Part shown: positions 10,439 to 18,783 of the stretch, piece after piece
Numbering within the stretch: position 1 is the first letter of the stretch
How the letters are laid out: the number at the start of each line of letters is the position of its first letter
NCBI GenBank assembly: GCA_035606175.1
Contig: DATNFW010000048.1
Span: 1-64,000, forward strand
Source of the DNA: JASHUC01 sp035606175
GTDB taxonomy: Bacteria; Pseudomonadota; Gammaproteobacteria; Steroidobacterales; Steroidobacteraceae
Direction of reading: 5' to 3'
Length of the DNA stretch: 64,000 nucleotides
Translations under genes and position numbers: made by a program
Notes under the pieces: model-generated
What the model was told of the DNA's origin: nothing
Databases searched by the model: none
The model's input: only the letters and a program-made list of their open reading frames with translations

Positions 10439-11782
10439 ATGCTCGAGAAAGTCGTCATCGCCAATCGCGGTGAGATTGCACTGCGGATCTTGCGAGCCTG
10501 CCGCGAGCTCGGTATCAAGACGGTCGCGGTTCACTCGACCGCGGACTACACGCTGAAGCACGTGCTGCTCGCCGACGAGTCGGTCTGCATCGGACCGCCG
10601 TCCTCCTCGCAGAGCTATCTCAACATGCCCGCGATTATCAGCGCGGCCGAGGTCACCGACTCCGTCGCCGTGCATCCCGGCTACGGATTCCTGTCCGAGA
10701 ACGCCGATTTCGCGGAGCGCGTAGAGAAGAGCGGATTCGTTTTCGTCGGACCGAAGGCCGAGACGATCCGCATGATGGGCGACAAGGTCTCCGCGATCCG
10801 GATCATGAAGGGGCATGGGGTCCCGTGCGTGCCGGGCTCCGACGGGCCTCTCGGCGAGGAGCCGGACGAGAACGTCCGTATCGCACGCGAGATCGGCTAC
10901 CCGGTAATCATCAAAGCCTCCGGCGGGGGCGGCGGCCGGGGCATGCGCGTGGTGCACAGCGAGGCCTCGCTCCTCAATGCGATCAATATCACCAAGGCCG
11001 AGGCGTTCGCAGCTTTCGGCAACGATCAGGTGTACATGGAGAAGTTCCTCGAGCGTCCCCGCCACATCGAGTTCCAGGTGCTCGCCGATCATCACGGCAA
11101 CGTGATTCATCTCGGCGAGCGGGACTGCTCGATGCAGCGCCGCCACCAGAAAGTCATCGAGGAGGCGCCTGCGCCCGGTATCACGGCGCGCCAGCGGCGC
11201 ACGATGGGTGAGCGCTGCGTCGAGGCATGCCGTGCGGTCGGCTATCGCAGCGCCGGAACGCTCGAGTTCCTGTACGAGGACGGGGAGTTCTATTTCATCG
11301 AGATGAACACGCGCATCCAGGTGGAGCATCCCGTGACCGAGGCGATCACCGGCATCGATCTCGTCAAGGCGCAGCTGCTCATCGCGGGAGGCGAGAAGCT
11401 TGCCTATGCGCAGAGCGATGTGCAGATCCGCGGGCACGCGATCGAGTCCCGCATCAACGCCGAGGACGCGAAGACCTTCATGCCATCGCCCGGTCCGATC
11501 CGCCTTTGGCATGCACCGGGCGGCCCGGGCGTGCGCGTCGACAGTCACGTGTACAGCGGCTACAACGTGCCGCCGTACTACGATTCGCTGATCGGCAAGA
11601 TCATCGCGAGCGGGGAGTCGCGCGAGGCGGCGATCGCACGCATGAAGAATGCGCTCGCGGAGATGGTGATCGAAGGAATCAATACCAACGTCGCACTGCA
11701 CCAGGAGATTTTCAATCACGCGGCGTTCCGCGCAGGCGGGCAGGACATTCACTATCTCGAGCGGCGCCTCGGGCTGCGGTGA
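10439..11782 (+). CDS. accC: Acetyl-CoA carboxylase biotin carboxylase subunit
   Basis: AccC carboxylates the biotin on AccB using ATP and bicarbonate. The 447-residue sequence is full length: an N-terminal domain beginning MLEKVVIANRGEIALRILRA, an ATP-grasp domain with the glycine loop KASGGGGGRGMRVV (about 158-171), and the catalytic EMNTRIQVEHPVTE segment. It sits 7 bp after accB and 27 bp before prmA on the same strand. Confidence 0.99.
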   Translation: MLEKVVIANRGEIALRILRACRELGIKTVAVHSTADYTLKHVLLADESVCIGPPSSSQSYLNMPAIISAAEVTDSVAVHPGYGFLSENADFAERVEKSGFVFVGPKAETIRMMGDKVSAIRIMKGHGVPCVPGSDGPLGEEPDENVRIAREIGYPVIIKASGGGGGRGMRVVHSEASLLNAINITKAEAFAAFGNDQVYMEKFLERPRHIEFQVLADHHGNVIHLGERDCSMQRRHQKVIEEAPAPGITARQRRTMGERCVEACRAVGYRSAGTLEFLYEDGEFYFIEMNTRIQVEHPVTEAITGIDLVKAQLLIAGGEKLAYAQSDVQIRGHAIESRINAEDAKTFMPSPGPIRLWHAPGGPGVRVDSHVYSGYNVPPYYDSLIGKIIASGESREAAIARMKNALAEMVIEGINTNVALHQEIFNHAAFRAGGQDIHYLERRLGLR

Positions 11783-11809
11783 GCTCGCGCGAGCCGCGGG
11801 ACCCGACGC

Positions 11810-12715
11810 GTGCCGCTCCTCGAGCTGACGTTCGACCTCGCCCCGCTCGCAGGGGTCGAAGAGGCAGCGGCAGTCGAGTCGGCATGCTTCGAGGCTGGCG
11901 CGCTCTCCGTCACGCTCACGGACGCTGCGGACGATCCGGTGCTCGAGCCGCTGCCCGGCGAGGTGCGCCTGTGGCCGAGGACCCGCGTCGAAGCGCTCTT
12001 TCCCCGGGATACAGTGCCGCTTGTGACGGCTCGAGCAATCGCGGCAGCGCTTGCGCTACCGCCCGAGCGCATCCTCGCGCGCGAAATCGAGGATCGCGCC
12101 TGGGAGCGCGAATGGCTCGCGCACTTTCACGCGATGAGATTCGGAAGGCGGCTTTGGGTCGCGCCACATCACGAGCGCGTCGCCGAGCCCGGGGCCGTCG
12201 TAGTGCGGCTCGATCCGGGGCTCGCGTTCGGCACCGGCACTCATCCTACGACCGCGCTGTGCCTTGAATGGCTCGATGAGCGGCTCGAGCCCGGGCCCGG
12301 CACGCGCGTCATCGATTACGGATGCGGCTCCGGTATCTTGGGCCTCGCCGCCGCCAAGCTCGGCGCCGCGCGGGTCGAATGCTTCGACATCGACCCGCAG
12401 GCGCTCATCGCAACCGAGGCAAATGCGGCTGCGAACGGAGTCGCAGACCGAGTATCCGCCGTCGGGCGCGATGGCGAGCTCACAGCGAGCGCCGACGTGC
12501 TCCTCTCGAACATACTCGCCGAGCCGCTCGTGAGGCTCGCCCCGCGATTCGCCGATCTGACGAGAGCCGGCGGCGCGCTCGTGCTCGCCGGGCTGCTTGC
12601 GAGTCAGGCGGATGAGGTGACAGAGGCCTATCGCGCGTGGTTTGATATGTCCTGCTTCGGCGCGCGTGACGATTGGGTGGGTCTCACTGGCGTGCGCCGC
12701 TCACGCGGTCCCTGA
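11810..12715 (+). CDS. prmA: Ribosomal protein L11 methyltransferase
   Basis: PrmA trimethylates ribosomal protein L11 using S-adenosylmethionine. The 301-residue product starts with GTG at 11810. It has the N-terminal substrate-recognition domain, the AFGTGTHPTT segment specific to PrmA, and the SAM-binding motif DYGCGSGILGLAAAKLGA near residue 170, followed by NILAEPL. The accC-prmA order is common in gammaproteobacteria. The next gene begins 5 bp after the stop. Confidence 0.97.
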   Translation: MPLLELTFDLAPLAGVEEAAAVESACFEAGALSVTLTDAADDPVLEPLPGEVRLWPRTRVEALFPRDTVPLVTARAIAAALALPPERILAREIEDRAWEREWLAHFHAMRFGRRLWVAPHHERVAEPGAVVVRLDPGLAFGTGTHPTTALCLEWLDERLEPGPGTRVIDYGCGSGILGLAAAKLGAARVECFDIDPQALIATEANAAANGVADRVSAVGRDGELTASADVLLSNILAEPLVRLAPRFADLTRAGGALVLAGLLASQADEVTEAYRAWFDMSCFGARDDWVGLTGVRRSRGP

Positions 12716-12720
12716 ACTCG

Positions 12721-14265
12721 ATGTTCACCACCTGCCCGAAGTGCAGTCTCAAGCTCGTCGTGACCGCAGCCGATCTGCGCGTCGCGCAAGGCTACGTGCG
12801 CTGCGGGCGCTGCTCCGACGTCTTCAATGCTCTCGCCGGACTCTCGGACGAGCAGCAGGCGGTGCTCGCGCGCGAGCCCATTGCAGACACTCGCGAACCG
12901 GTTGCAGACACTCGCGAACCGGTTGCAGGCACTCGCGAGCCCGTTCCACGCACTCGCGAGCCGTCCGCATCTTTCGAACGCGACGCCCGCACATCCACGG
13001 CGCCGCATTCGCCGGCGACCTCTTCCGTCTCGAGCGCAGCGCCACCGTTCCGCGCGACGCCGCCATCCAGCGGGACGCCCGCGCCGGAGCCTGCCGAGGA
13101 GCCGATCCCGGACGAGGCCCTCGAATTCGACCCGACGACGACGGACGTCTCGGAGGTGTTCGTCAATACAGCGGATGACGACCCGACGGGGACCTTCGAG
13201 TCGATCGTGCTGCGCAGCGACGAGCTGCCGGAAGGCATGCAGGAGAGCGTCGACACATTCGAGAGCGGCGAGCCGCTCGAAAGGAACGACACGCTCGAGA
13301 GCAGTGAGACACACGAGCTCGAAATCGATCTCGAAGCGCTCGTCGCCGTCACCGCCGTGCACCGAATGCCGGAGGTTGCGAAGCAACAAGCCCCCGAGCG
13401 GCCCGAGCGGCCCGAGCCGCCGGAGCAGTCCGCGCAGCCAGCGCAGTCCGCACCGTCCGAGCGATCCCCGTCGCCCGAGCGCGCCGAGCCCGCGCCGGCG
13501 AGCGCTGCCGCTCGCGCACCTGCCCGGCAGCCGGATGTCGCTCCCGGATCGACTGGCGAGCCGCGGCCGTCGATCACCCAACACGAGGCACCGCGCTCCA
13601 CGTTCGAGCCACGCTCCGCACCCGAGGCGCCGCGCTCCACGCCCGAGGTGCGCGACGAGCTCGTCGTGGCCGAGCTCGATCCCCTGCCGCACGACCGCAT
13701 GTCTCTGGAGGAGGATGAGAGCGTCGCTCGCCGGCATCTGCTCATCGAGCGCGCGCTGTGGATCGGCAGCATTGCGCTCGCCGTGCTCCTTGCCTTGCAG
13801 ATCGTGAATCACGAGAGTGCGCAGCTCGCGGGAATCTCCTGGTTGCGTGGGCCGCTCACTTCGATCTACTCCGCGCTCGGCATGCCGCTCGCGCCGAATT
13901 GGAACATCCACGCCTATGAGGTTCGGCAGCTCGGCGCCGTCGCCGGGCCGCGCAACCCCGGCACGCTCACCGTGCGGGCGAGCGTGCGCAACACGGCGAA
14001 GCGCGAGCAGCCGCTCCCGTTGCTGCGCGTGACGATGCAGGACCGCTTCGGCAATCGCATTGCGGCGCGGGACGTGCCGCCGAGCGCATATCTGCCCCCG
14101 AGCAGCTCGCACCGAACAGAGCTCGCGGCGGGACAGCGAGTCGATGCCGAGATCGCGTTCGCAGATCCCGGACCGAATGCGGTCGGATTCGAGATCGATG
14201 CGTGCCTCGAGCTCGCGCGCGGACATGTCGCGTGCGCAAACGACGCCGGGTCTTCCGAGCGCTGA
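12721..14265 (+). CDS. Zinc-ribbon and DUF3426 membrane protein
   Basis: The ATG at 12721 opens the conserved zinc ribbon MFTTCPKCS, with cysteines at 5, 8, 28 and 31 (MJ0042-type finger). Upstream in-frame starts fall inside prmA. A long low-complexity region rich in Glu, Pro, Ser and Ala follows (about residues 50-330), including a four-copy 7-residue repeat. There is a single transmembrane helix near 345-365, and a C-terminal DUF3426 domain (about 370-505) is predicted to lie outside the cytoplasm. Members of this family sit between prmA and dusB/fis in pseudomonads and xanthomonads. The function is unknown. At 514 residues it is longer than many relatives because of the linker. Confidence 0.88.
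   Translation: MFTTCPKCSLKLVVTAADLRVAQGYVRCGRCSDVFNALAGLSDEQQAVLAREPIADTREPVADTREPVAGTREPVPRTREPSASFERDARTSTAPHSPATSSVSSAAPPFRATPPSSGTPAPEPAEEPIPDEALEFDPTTTDVSEVFVNTADDDPTGTFESIVLRSDELPEGMQESVDTFESGEPLERNDTLESSETHELEIDLEALVAVTAVHRMPEVAKQQAPERPERPEPPEQSAQPAQSAPSERSPSPERAEPAPASAAARAPARQPDVAPGSTGEPRPSITQHEAPRSTFEPRSAPEAPRSTPEVRDELVVAELDPLPHDRMSLEEDESVARRHLLIERALWIGSIALAVLLALQIVNHESAQLAGISWLRGPLTSIYSALGMPLAPNWNIHAYEVRQLGAVAGPRNPGTLTVRASVRNTAKREQPLPLLRVTMQDRFGNRIAARDVPPSAYLPPSSSHRTELAAGQRVDAEIAFADPGPNAVGFEIDACLELARGHVACANDAGSSER
12880..12963. repeat. Four tandem 21-bp repeats inside the DUF3426 gene
   Basis: Four adjacent 21-bp units (12880-12900, 12901-12921, 12922-12942, 12943-12963) encode a 7-residue unit of the form (I/V)-A-(D/G)-T-R-E-P. 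The first three are nearly identical; the fourth has diverged. The repeat stays in frame and lies in the low-complexity linker after the zinc ribbon. Confidence 0.9.
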
Positions 14266-14372
14266 GCTTGGCAGCACGCAGCCGAGCAGACTCGATCTCC
14301 ACACTGAGGAGCGACGCGGGCCATATCAAAACCGTAGCGTGAATTCCAGCTAGCGCAGCTTCCCGGCGCTCG

Positions 14373-14378
14373 TATAAT
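14373..14378 (+). promoter_or_regulatory. Possible -10 element upstream of fis
   Basis: A perfect TATAAT lies 76 bp upstream of the fis ATG in the 188-bp gap after the DUF3426 gene. No good -35 hexamer is found 16-18 bp upstream, so the call rests on the -10 match alone. The gap otherwise holds nothing I can recognise. Confidence 0.35.
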
Positions 14379-14453
14379 CACTGCGGTCGGAAGCCCGTCG
14401 ATGCGACCGCCGGGCCGCATCCGCACCGTGCGGCGCCACAGGGGGAGCCTCAC

Positions 14454-14744
14454 ATGACCGCGAAGCGAAACAGCAAAGCTCGCAGCGATCCCGCTGCGAA
14501 GCCGAACGGCAAGGAGCTGCCACTGCGCACCCACGCGGAGCGCGCCCTCAGCGAATATTTTGCGAGCCTGAACGGACACCGCCCTGCGCGCCTGTACGAT
14601 CTCGTGCTGCGCGAAGTGGAGGAGCCGCTGCTGCGCGCCGTGCTCTCCTACACCGAGGGCAATCAGGTCCGCGCGGCGGACATTCTCGGGATCAATCGCG
14701 GCACGCTCCGCAAGAAGCTTCGGCTGCACGGTCTCGCAGGCTGA
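14454..14744 (+). CDS. fis: DNA-binding protein Fis
   Basis: Fis is a nucleoid-associated protein that bends DNA and adjusts rRNA/tRNA and growth-phase transcription. The 96-residue product ends in the helix-turn-helix GNQVRAADILGINRGTLRKK, the most conserved part of the family. The N-terminal beta-arm region is basic and shorter in conservation. It is followed 7 bp later by purH. In many gammaproteobacteria fis is preceded by dusB; here dusB is absent and the DUF3426 gene is the upstream neighbour. Confidence 0.96.
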   Translation: MTAKRNSKARSDPAAKPNGKELPLRTHAERALSEYFASLNGHRPARLYDLVLREVEEPLLRAVLSYTEGNQVRAADILGINRGTLRKKLRLHGLAG

Positions 14745-14751
14745 ATGCTTC

Positions 14752-16329
14752 GTGGCCGATTCCCCATGGATTGGCGTGCGGCGAGCGCTGCTCTCGGTCT
14801 CCGATAAGACAGGACTTCTCGATCTGGCGCGCGGGCTCGCGAACCGCCGTGTCGAGATGCTCTCCACGGGCGGCACTGCGAGGCTGCTCGCGGAGCACGG
14901 GCTGCCCGTGCGCGAGGTGTCCTCATATACGGGTTTCCCCGAAATCATGGACGGTCGGGTCAAGACACTGCATCCGCGCATTCACGGCGGCTTGCTGGGC
15001 CGCCGCGGTGCGGACGATGCCGCGATGGCACTGCACGGAATCGCACCGATCGATCTGCTCGTGGTCAATCTGTATCCGTTCGCCGAGACCATCGCCCGGC
15101 CGGACTGCCGCTATCGCGAAGCAGTGGAGCACATCGACATCGGCGGGCCCGCCATGATCCGGGCCGCGGCGAAGAATCACGAGAGCGTCGCCGTCGTCGT
15201 CGATCCGACCGACTACGGTCTGCTCGCGCAGGAGCTCGAGGAGCACGATGGCGCGACCGGGCTCGCGCTGCGCTCGCGCCTCGCCGCTAAGGCGTTCGCG
15301 CACACCGCGCGGTACGACACGATGATCGCGAGCTTTCTCGCCAGGCAGCATCCCGCAAGCGGCGAGCGCTTCCCCGGGACGCTCCCCCTCGTTTGGGAGA
15401 AGGTGCAGGACCTGCGCTATGGCGAGAATCCGCATCAGCTCGCGGCGTTCTACCGCGATCCGGCTCTTCGCGGCGCCTGCATCGCGAGCGCGCGCGTGCT
15501 GCAGGGCAAGGAGCTCTCGTTCAACAACATCGCCGACGCGGACAGCGCCGTCGAGTGCGTGCGCCAGTTCGAGGAGGCGGCCTGCGTCATCGTCAAACAC
15601 GCGAACCCGTGTGGCGCTGCGGTCGCCGGCGCGCCGCTCGCAGCGTACGAGGCGGCGTATCGCACAGACCCGACCTCCGCCTTCGGCGGGATCATCGCGT
15701 TCAATCGTGCGCTCGAAGCATCCGCCGCCGAAGCGATCCTCGCGCGACAGTTCGCAGAGCTGATCGCGGCGCCGGAGTTCTCCGCGGATGCGCTGCGCAT
15801 CCTCGCCGACAAGCCGGGCATCCGCGTGCTGGCGCTCGGGGATCTCAGGAGCCATCCGACGAGCGAGCTGGAGTATCGCAGCGTCACCGGCGGCCTGCTC
15901 GCCCAGACGCACGATGCGGGCGCGGCAACGGCGGGGGCGCTGACCGTCGCATCGCGCCGCGCACCGACGCGCGCGGAGCTCGGCGATCTGCTCTTCGCCT
16001 GGCGCGTATGCAAATTCGTGAAATCGAACGCGATCGTGTACGCGCGCGATGCCGCAACGATCGGCATCGGCGCCGGACAGACGAGCAGGGTCCATTCCTG
16101 CCGCATCGCTCAAATGAAGGCACAGGATGAGAAGCTCGAGACGGCGGGCGCGGTCATGGCATCGGATGCCTACTTTCCGTTCCGCGACAGCATCGATGTC
16201 GCGGCGAGCCACGGCATTCGAGCCGTGATTCAGCCGGGCGGCTCACGTCGCGACGACGAGGTGATCGCCGCTGCGGACGAGCACGACATGGCGATGGTGC
16301 TCACCGGCGTCCGGCATTTCCGTCACTAA
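14752..16329 (+). CDS. purH: Bifunctional AICAR formyltransferase/IMP cyclohydrolase
   Basis: PurH performs the last two steps of purine synthesis, AICAR to FAICAR to IMP. The 525-residue protein starts with GTG at 14752. It has the N-terminal IMP cyclohydrolase (MGS-like) domain with ALLSVSDKTGL and STGGTARLL, then the AICAR formyltransferase domain containing KHANPCGAAV and the C-terminal NAIVYARDAATIGIGAGQ and PFRDSID motifs. It directly follows fis and precedes purD by 28 bp, a conserved arrangement. Confidence 0.98.
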   Translation: MADSPWIGVRRALLSVSDKTGLLDLARGLANRRVEMLSTGGTARLLAEHGLPVREVSSYTGFPEIMDGRVKTLHPRIHGGLLGRRGADDAAMALHGIAPIDLLVVNLYPFAETIARPDCRYREAVEHIDIGGPAMIRAAAKNHESVAVVVDPTDYGLLAQELEEHDGATGLALRSRLAAKAFAHTARYDTMIASFLARQHPASGERFPGTLPLVWEKVQDLRYGENPHQLAAFYRDPALRGACIASARVLQGKELSFNNIADADSAVECVRQFEEAACVIVKHANPCGAAVAGAPLAAYEAAYRTDPTSAFGGIIAFNRALEASAAEAILARQFAELIAAPEFSADALRILADKPGIRVLALGDLRSHPTSELEYRSVTGGLLAQTHDAGAATAGALTVASRRAPTRAELGDLLFAWRVCKFVKSNAIVYARDAATIGIGAGQTSRVHSCRIAQMKAQDEKLETAGAVMASDAYFPFRDSIDVAASHGIRAVIQPGGSRRDDEVIAAADEHDMAMVLTGVRHFRH

Positions 16330-16357
16330 TGGCGCACGCGCCGTCAGTGATCGCTCA

Positions 16358-17662
16358 ATGAAAGTTCTCGTCGTCGGCTCGGGGGGGAGAGAGCACGCGC
16401 TCGTCTGGAAGCTCGCGCAATCCCCGCACGCATCGCGGATCATCTGCGCTCCGGGCAATGCCGGCATCGCGACCGAGCGCCTCGCGAAAAACGGCGCGCC
16501 CGTCGAATCTGTGAGCATTGCCGCGGACGATCTTCTCGGCCTCGCGGAGCTCGCGCGCACGGAGCATGTCGCGCTCACCGTAGTAGGACCCGACAATCCG
16601 CTCGCGCTCGGGATCGTCGATCTGTTTCAAAGCGAGGGTCTGCGAATCTGGGGGCCGAACCGCAGCGCCGCGCGCTTCGAGGCCTCGAAGGCTTTCGCGC
16701 AGCGCTTCATGGAACGGCACGGCATTCCGACGGCGGCAGCCGGCGTGTTCGACGAGCCGCAAGAGGCGAAGCGCTTCGCCGCGCAGCTCGGCGGACGCTG
16801 CGTGGTGAAGGCGGATGGGCTCGCGCTCGGCAAAGGTGTGCTGCTCTGCGCTAACACGACTGAGGCCGAGCACGCGATCCACCGCATCATGGTGGAGCGG
16901 GCGTTCGGTACGGCCGGTGCGCGCATCGTCGTGCAGGAATTTCTCGAGGGCATCGAGGTCTCGCTGCACGCGCTCTGCGACGGGCGGACCGCGCGCGTGT
17001 TCCCCACCTCCCAGGATCACAAGCGCGCGCTCGACGGCGACCGCGGCCCCAATACCGGCGGCATGGGCACGTACAGCCCGACGCCTTTCTTGAGCGACGC
17101 ACAGCTCGCCGAAACGGCGACCGCCGTTTTCGACCCTTTCCTGCGCGGCTGCGCGGCCGAGGGCATCGATTATCGCGGCATCCTCTACCCCGGCATCATG
17201 CTGACGCGATCCGGCCCGCGCGTGCTCGAGTTCAATGCGCGCTTCGGCGATCCCGAGACCCAGGTGTACGTGACGCGCCTGAAGAGCGATCTTCTCGAGC
17301 TGCTCGAGGCCAGCACCGACGGCACACTCGAGCGGCTGCAGCCCGCGTGGAGTCCGCTCGCGAGCGTCTGTGTGGTGATGGCAAGCGGCGGATATCCGGG
17401 CGAGTACGCGCGCGGCAGGCCCGTGCATGGTCTCGAGGCGGCGGCGGCGCTGCCGCACACGAAAGTGTTTCACGCCGGAACGGCACTTCGCGACGGCGAG
17501 ATCGTAACGAGCGGCGGACGCGTACTAGGCGTCACCGCGCTCGGCGAGGACCTCGCTGCCGCGCGCGCCGCAGCCTATGCCGCAGTGGAGCTCATCCACT
17601 TCGAGGGTGCGCACTACCGGCGCGACATTGCGCTGCGAGCGCTCTCGCGTCGCGGCCGCTGA
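16358..17662 (+). CDS. purD: Phosphoribosylamine-glycine ligase
   Basis: PurD condenses phosphoribosylamine with glycine, using ATP, to form GAR, the second step of purine synthesis. The 434-residue protein starts MKVLVVGSGGREHALVWKL and has the ATP-grasp core (VVKADGLALGKGV), QDHKRA and NTGGMGTYSP, and the C-terminal EFNARFGDPETQ. It is full length and 28 bp downstream of purH. Its TGA stop abuts the stop of the convergent outer-membrane protein gene with no spacer and no visible terminator. Confidence 0.98.
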   Translation: MKVLVVGSGGREHALVWKLAQSPHASRIICAPGNAGIATERLAKNGAPVESVSIAADDLLGLAELARTEHVALTVVGPDNPLALGIVDLFQSEGLRIWGPNRSAARFEASKAFAQRFMERHGIPTAAAGVFDEPQEAKRFAAQLGGRCVVKADGLALGKGVLLCANTTEAEHAIHRIMVERAFGTAGARIVVQEFLEGIEVSLHALCDGRTARVFPTSQDHKRALDGDRGPNTGGMGTYSPTPFLSDAQLAETATAVFDPFLRGCAAEGIDYRGILYPGIMLTRSGPRVLEFNARFGDPETQVYVTRLKSDLLELLEASTDGTLERLQPAWSPLASVCVVMASGGYPGEYARGRPVHGLEAAAALPHTKVFHAGTALRDGEIVTSGGRVLGVTALGEDLAAARAAAYAAVELIHFEGAHYRRDIALRALSRRGR

Positions 17663-18553
17663 TCAGAAGCTCACGCGCGCGAACAGCTCGGGTCCCCCGA
17701 GCGACAGCACGAACCGGCCCGGGGAGCTGCCGTGTCCGACGGACTCGAAGCTCGCACGCGTGTAGGAGTAGCCGATTCCGATCGCGAACGGCGAACGCCA
17801 GCGGTATTGGAAGTCCGCATGATAGTCGGCGAACGAGCCGGTGAAGGTGTGCACCGTCCCACCCAAGTACTGCCCGCGTCCCGTGAAGGCGAACCGGCTC
17901 GAGATGCGCCACATCGTCTCGAGGGCGATCGTGGGGACAGCTCCCGCCTGCGATGCCTCGTGGCTTTGAAAGGTTGCGGGCACTGACCCGATCACAGCGG
18001 CCGAGATGAGGTGCACGCCGATGCCCGCGCCTGCCTCGAAGCTCCGCGTCTGCAGGAATGCATACGTGTACGTAAAGCCCATCGTCTTCCAATCGAGCGA
18101 GCTCACCGCCTCGTTGTTTGCGAGGAAGGTCTGGCCTCCGAAGACGATCGTGCGGCTCAGGCGCTCATCGCCGGAGCGGTCGAGCTGCAAATAGTCGACT
18201 CGCATACGATTGCGCTCGCCCATTCTGAGCATGAGCTCGACCCGCCCGTCTGGATTGGTGCTCGCAAATCCGAGATCCCGCTCGCCCGAGACCGTGGTTC
18301 CGGCGAACGGATCTCCTTTGGGATCGACCCTCAGCGTCGTGTGCGCCGTCGCCTGGGTGTAGCTCACCGTAAGCGCGAGACGGTCGGTGATGACATTGCC
18401 GATCTCGCGCGTGGGCGGCACATATCTATCGCCGCTCGAGTAGCCGTCCGCCGCGGCGGCACGGCCGGGCGCTCCCGCACAGAGGGCGAGCGCGATGCAA
18501 AGGGGTGGGGCCGCGAAGTGGGCCGCCAGCGCGCGGAGCGTTGCAAACGGCAT
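17663..18553 (-). CDS. Predicted outer-membrane beta-barrel protein
   Basis: This 296-residue protein has a signal peptide ending near the RAAAAD segment (about residue 35). It is followed by alternating amphipathic strands such as RVELMLRMGERNRMRVDYLQL and FAIGIGYSYTRASF, and a C-terminal residue Phe (ELFARVSF), the recognition signature of BAM-inserted barrels. No known porin or receptor family is recognisable, so the cargo or role is unknown. I chose the ATG at 18553 because the upstream start adds a charged leader that spoils the signal peptide. It stands alone, convergent with purD and 230 bp from rho. Confidence 0.8.
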   Translation of the reverse strand: MPFATLRALAAHFAAPPLCIALALCAGAPGRAAAADGYSSGDRYVPPTREIGNVITDRLALTVSYTQATAHTTLRVDPKGDPFAGTTVSGERDLGFASTNPDGRVELMLRMGERNRMRVDYLQLDRSGDERLSRTIVFGGQTFLANNEAVSSLDWKTMGFTYTYAFLQTRSFEAGAGIGVHLISAAVIGSVPATFQSHEASQAGAVPTIALETMWRISSRFAFTGRGQYLGGTVHTFTGSFADYHADFQYRWRSPFAIGIGYSYTRASFESVGHGSSPGRFVLSLGGPELFARVSF

Positions 18554-18728
18554 GAGCGCGTCCGATCGGTACCTGAAAGGAGCCGGCGCCATCTTCTTAC
18601 AGCGCGAGCGGCACCGCTACCGTCGCGGTGTTGCGACGCGCGCATTCCGCGTGAACTGCGTCACTGAATTGTGCGGCAACCGACCGGTCGCAACCAGTCG
18701 GCGGCAGGTGCTGCGAGATCCGCGATTG

Positions 18729-18753
18729 GATCGCGCGATCGAGTCGCGCGATC
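18729..18753. other. Perfect 10-bp stem-loop downstream of rho
   Basis: GATCGCGCGA (18729-18738), loop TCGAG and TCGCGCGATC (18744-18753) form a perfect hairpin 31 bp beyond the rho stop. There is no T-tract on either strand, so it is not a standard intrinsic terminator. It may be an RNA 3'-end structure or simply a by-product of GC-rich DNA. The rest of the 230-bp gap (18554-18783) shows nothing else. Confidence 0.5.
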
Positions 18754-18783
18754 GCCGTGCCGCACGCTAGGCGCGCTAGCGCG

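Noticed and set aside
18729..18753. Intrinsic terminator after rho
   Set aside because: The hairpin has no following T-tract on either strand.
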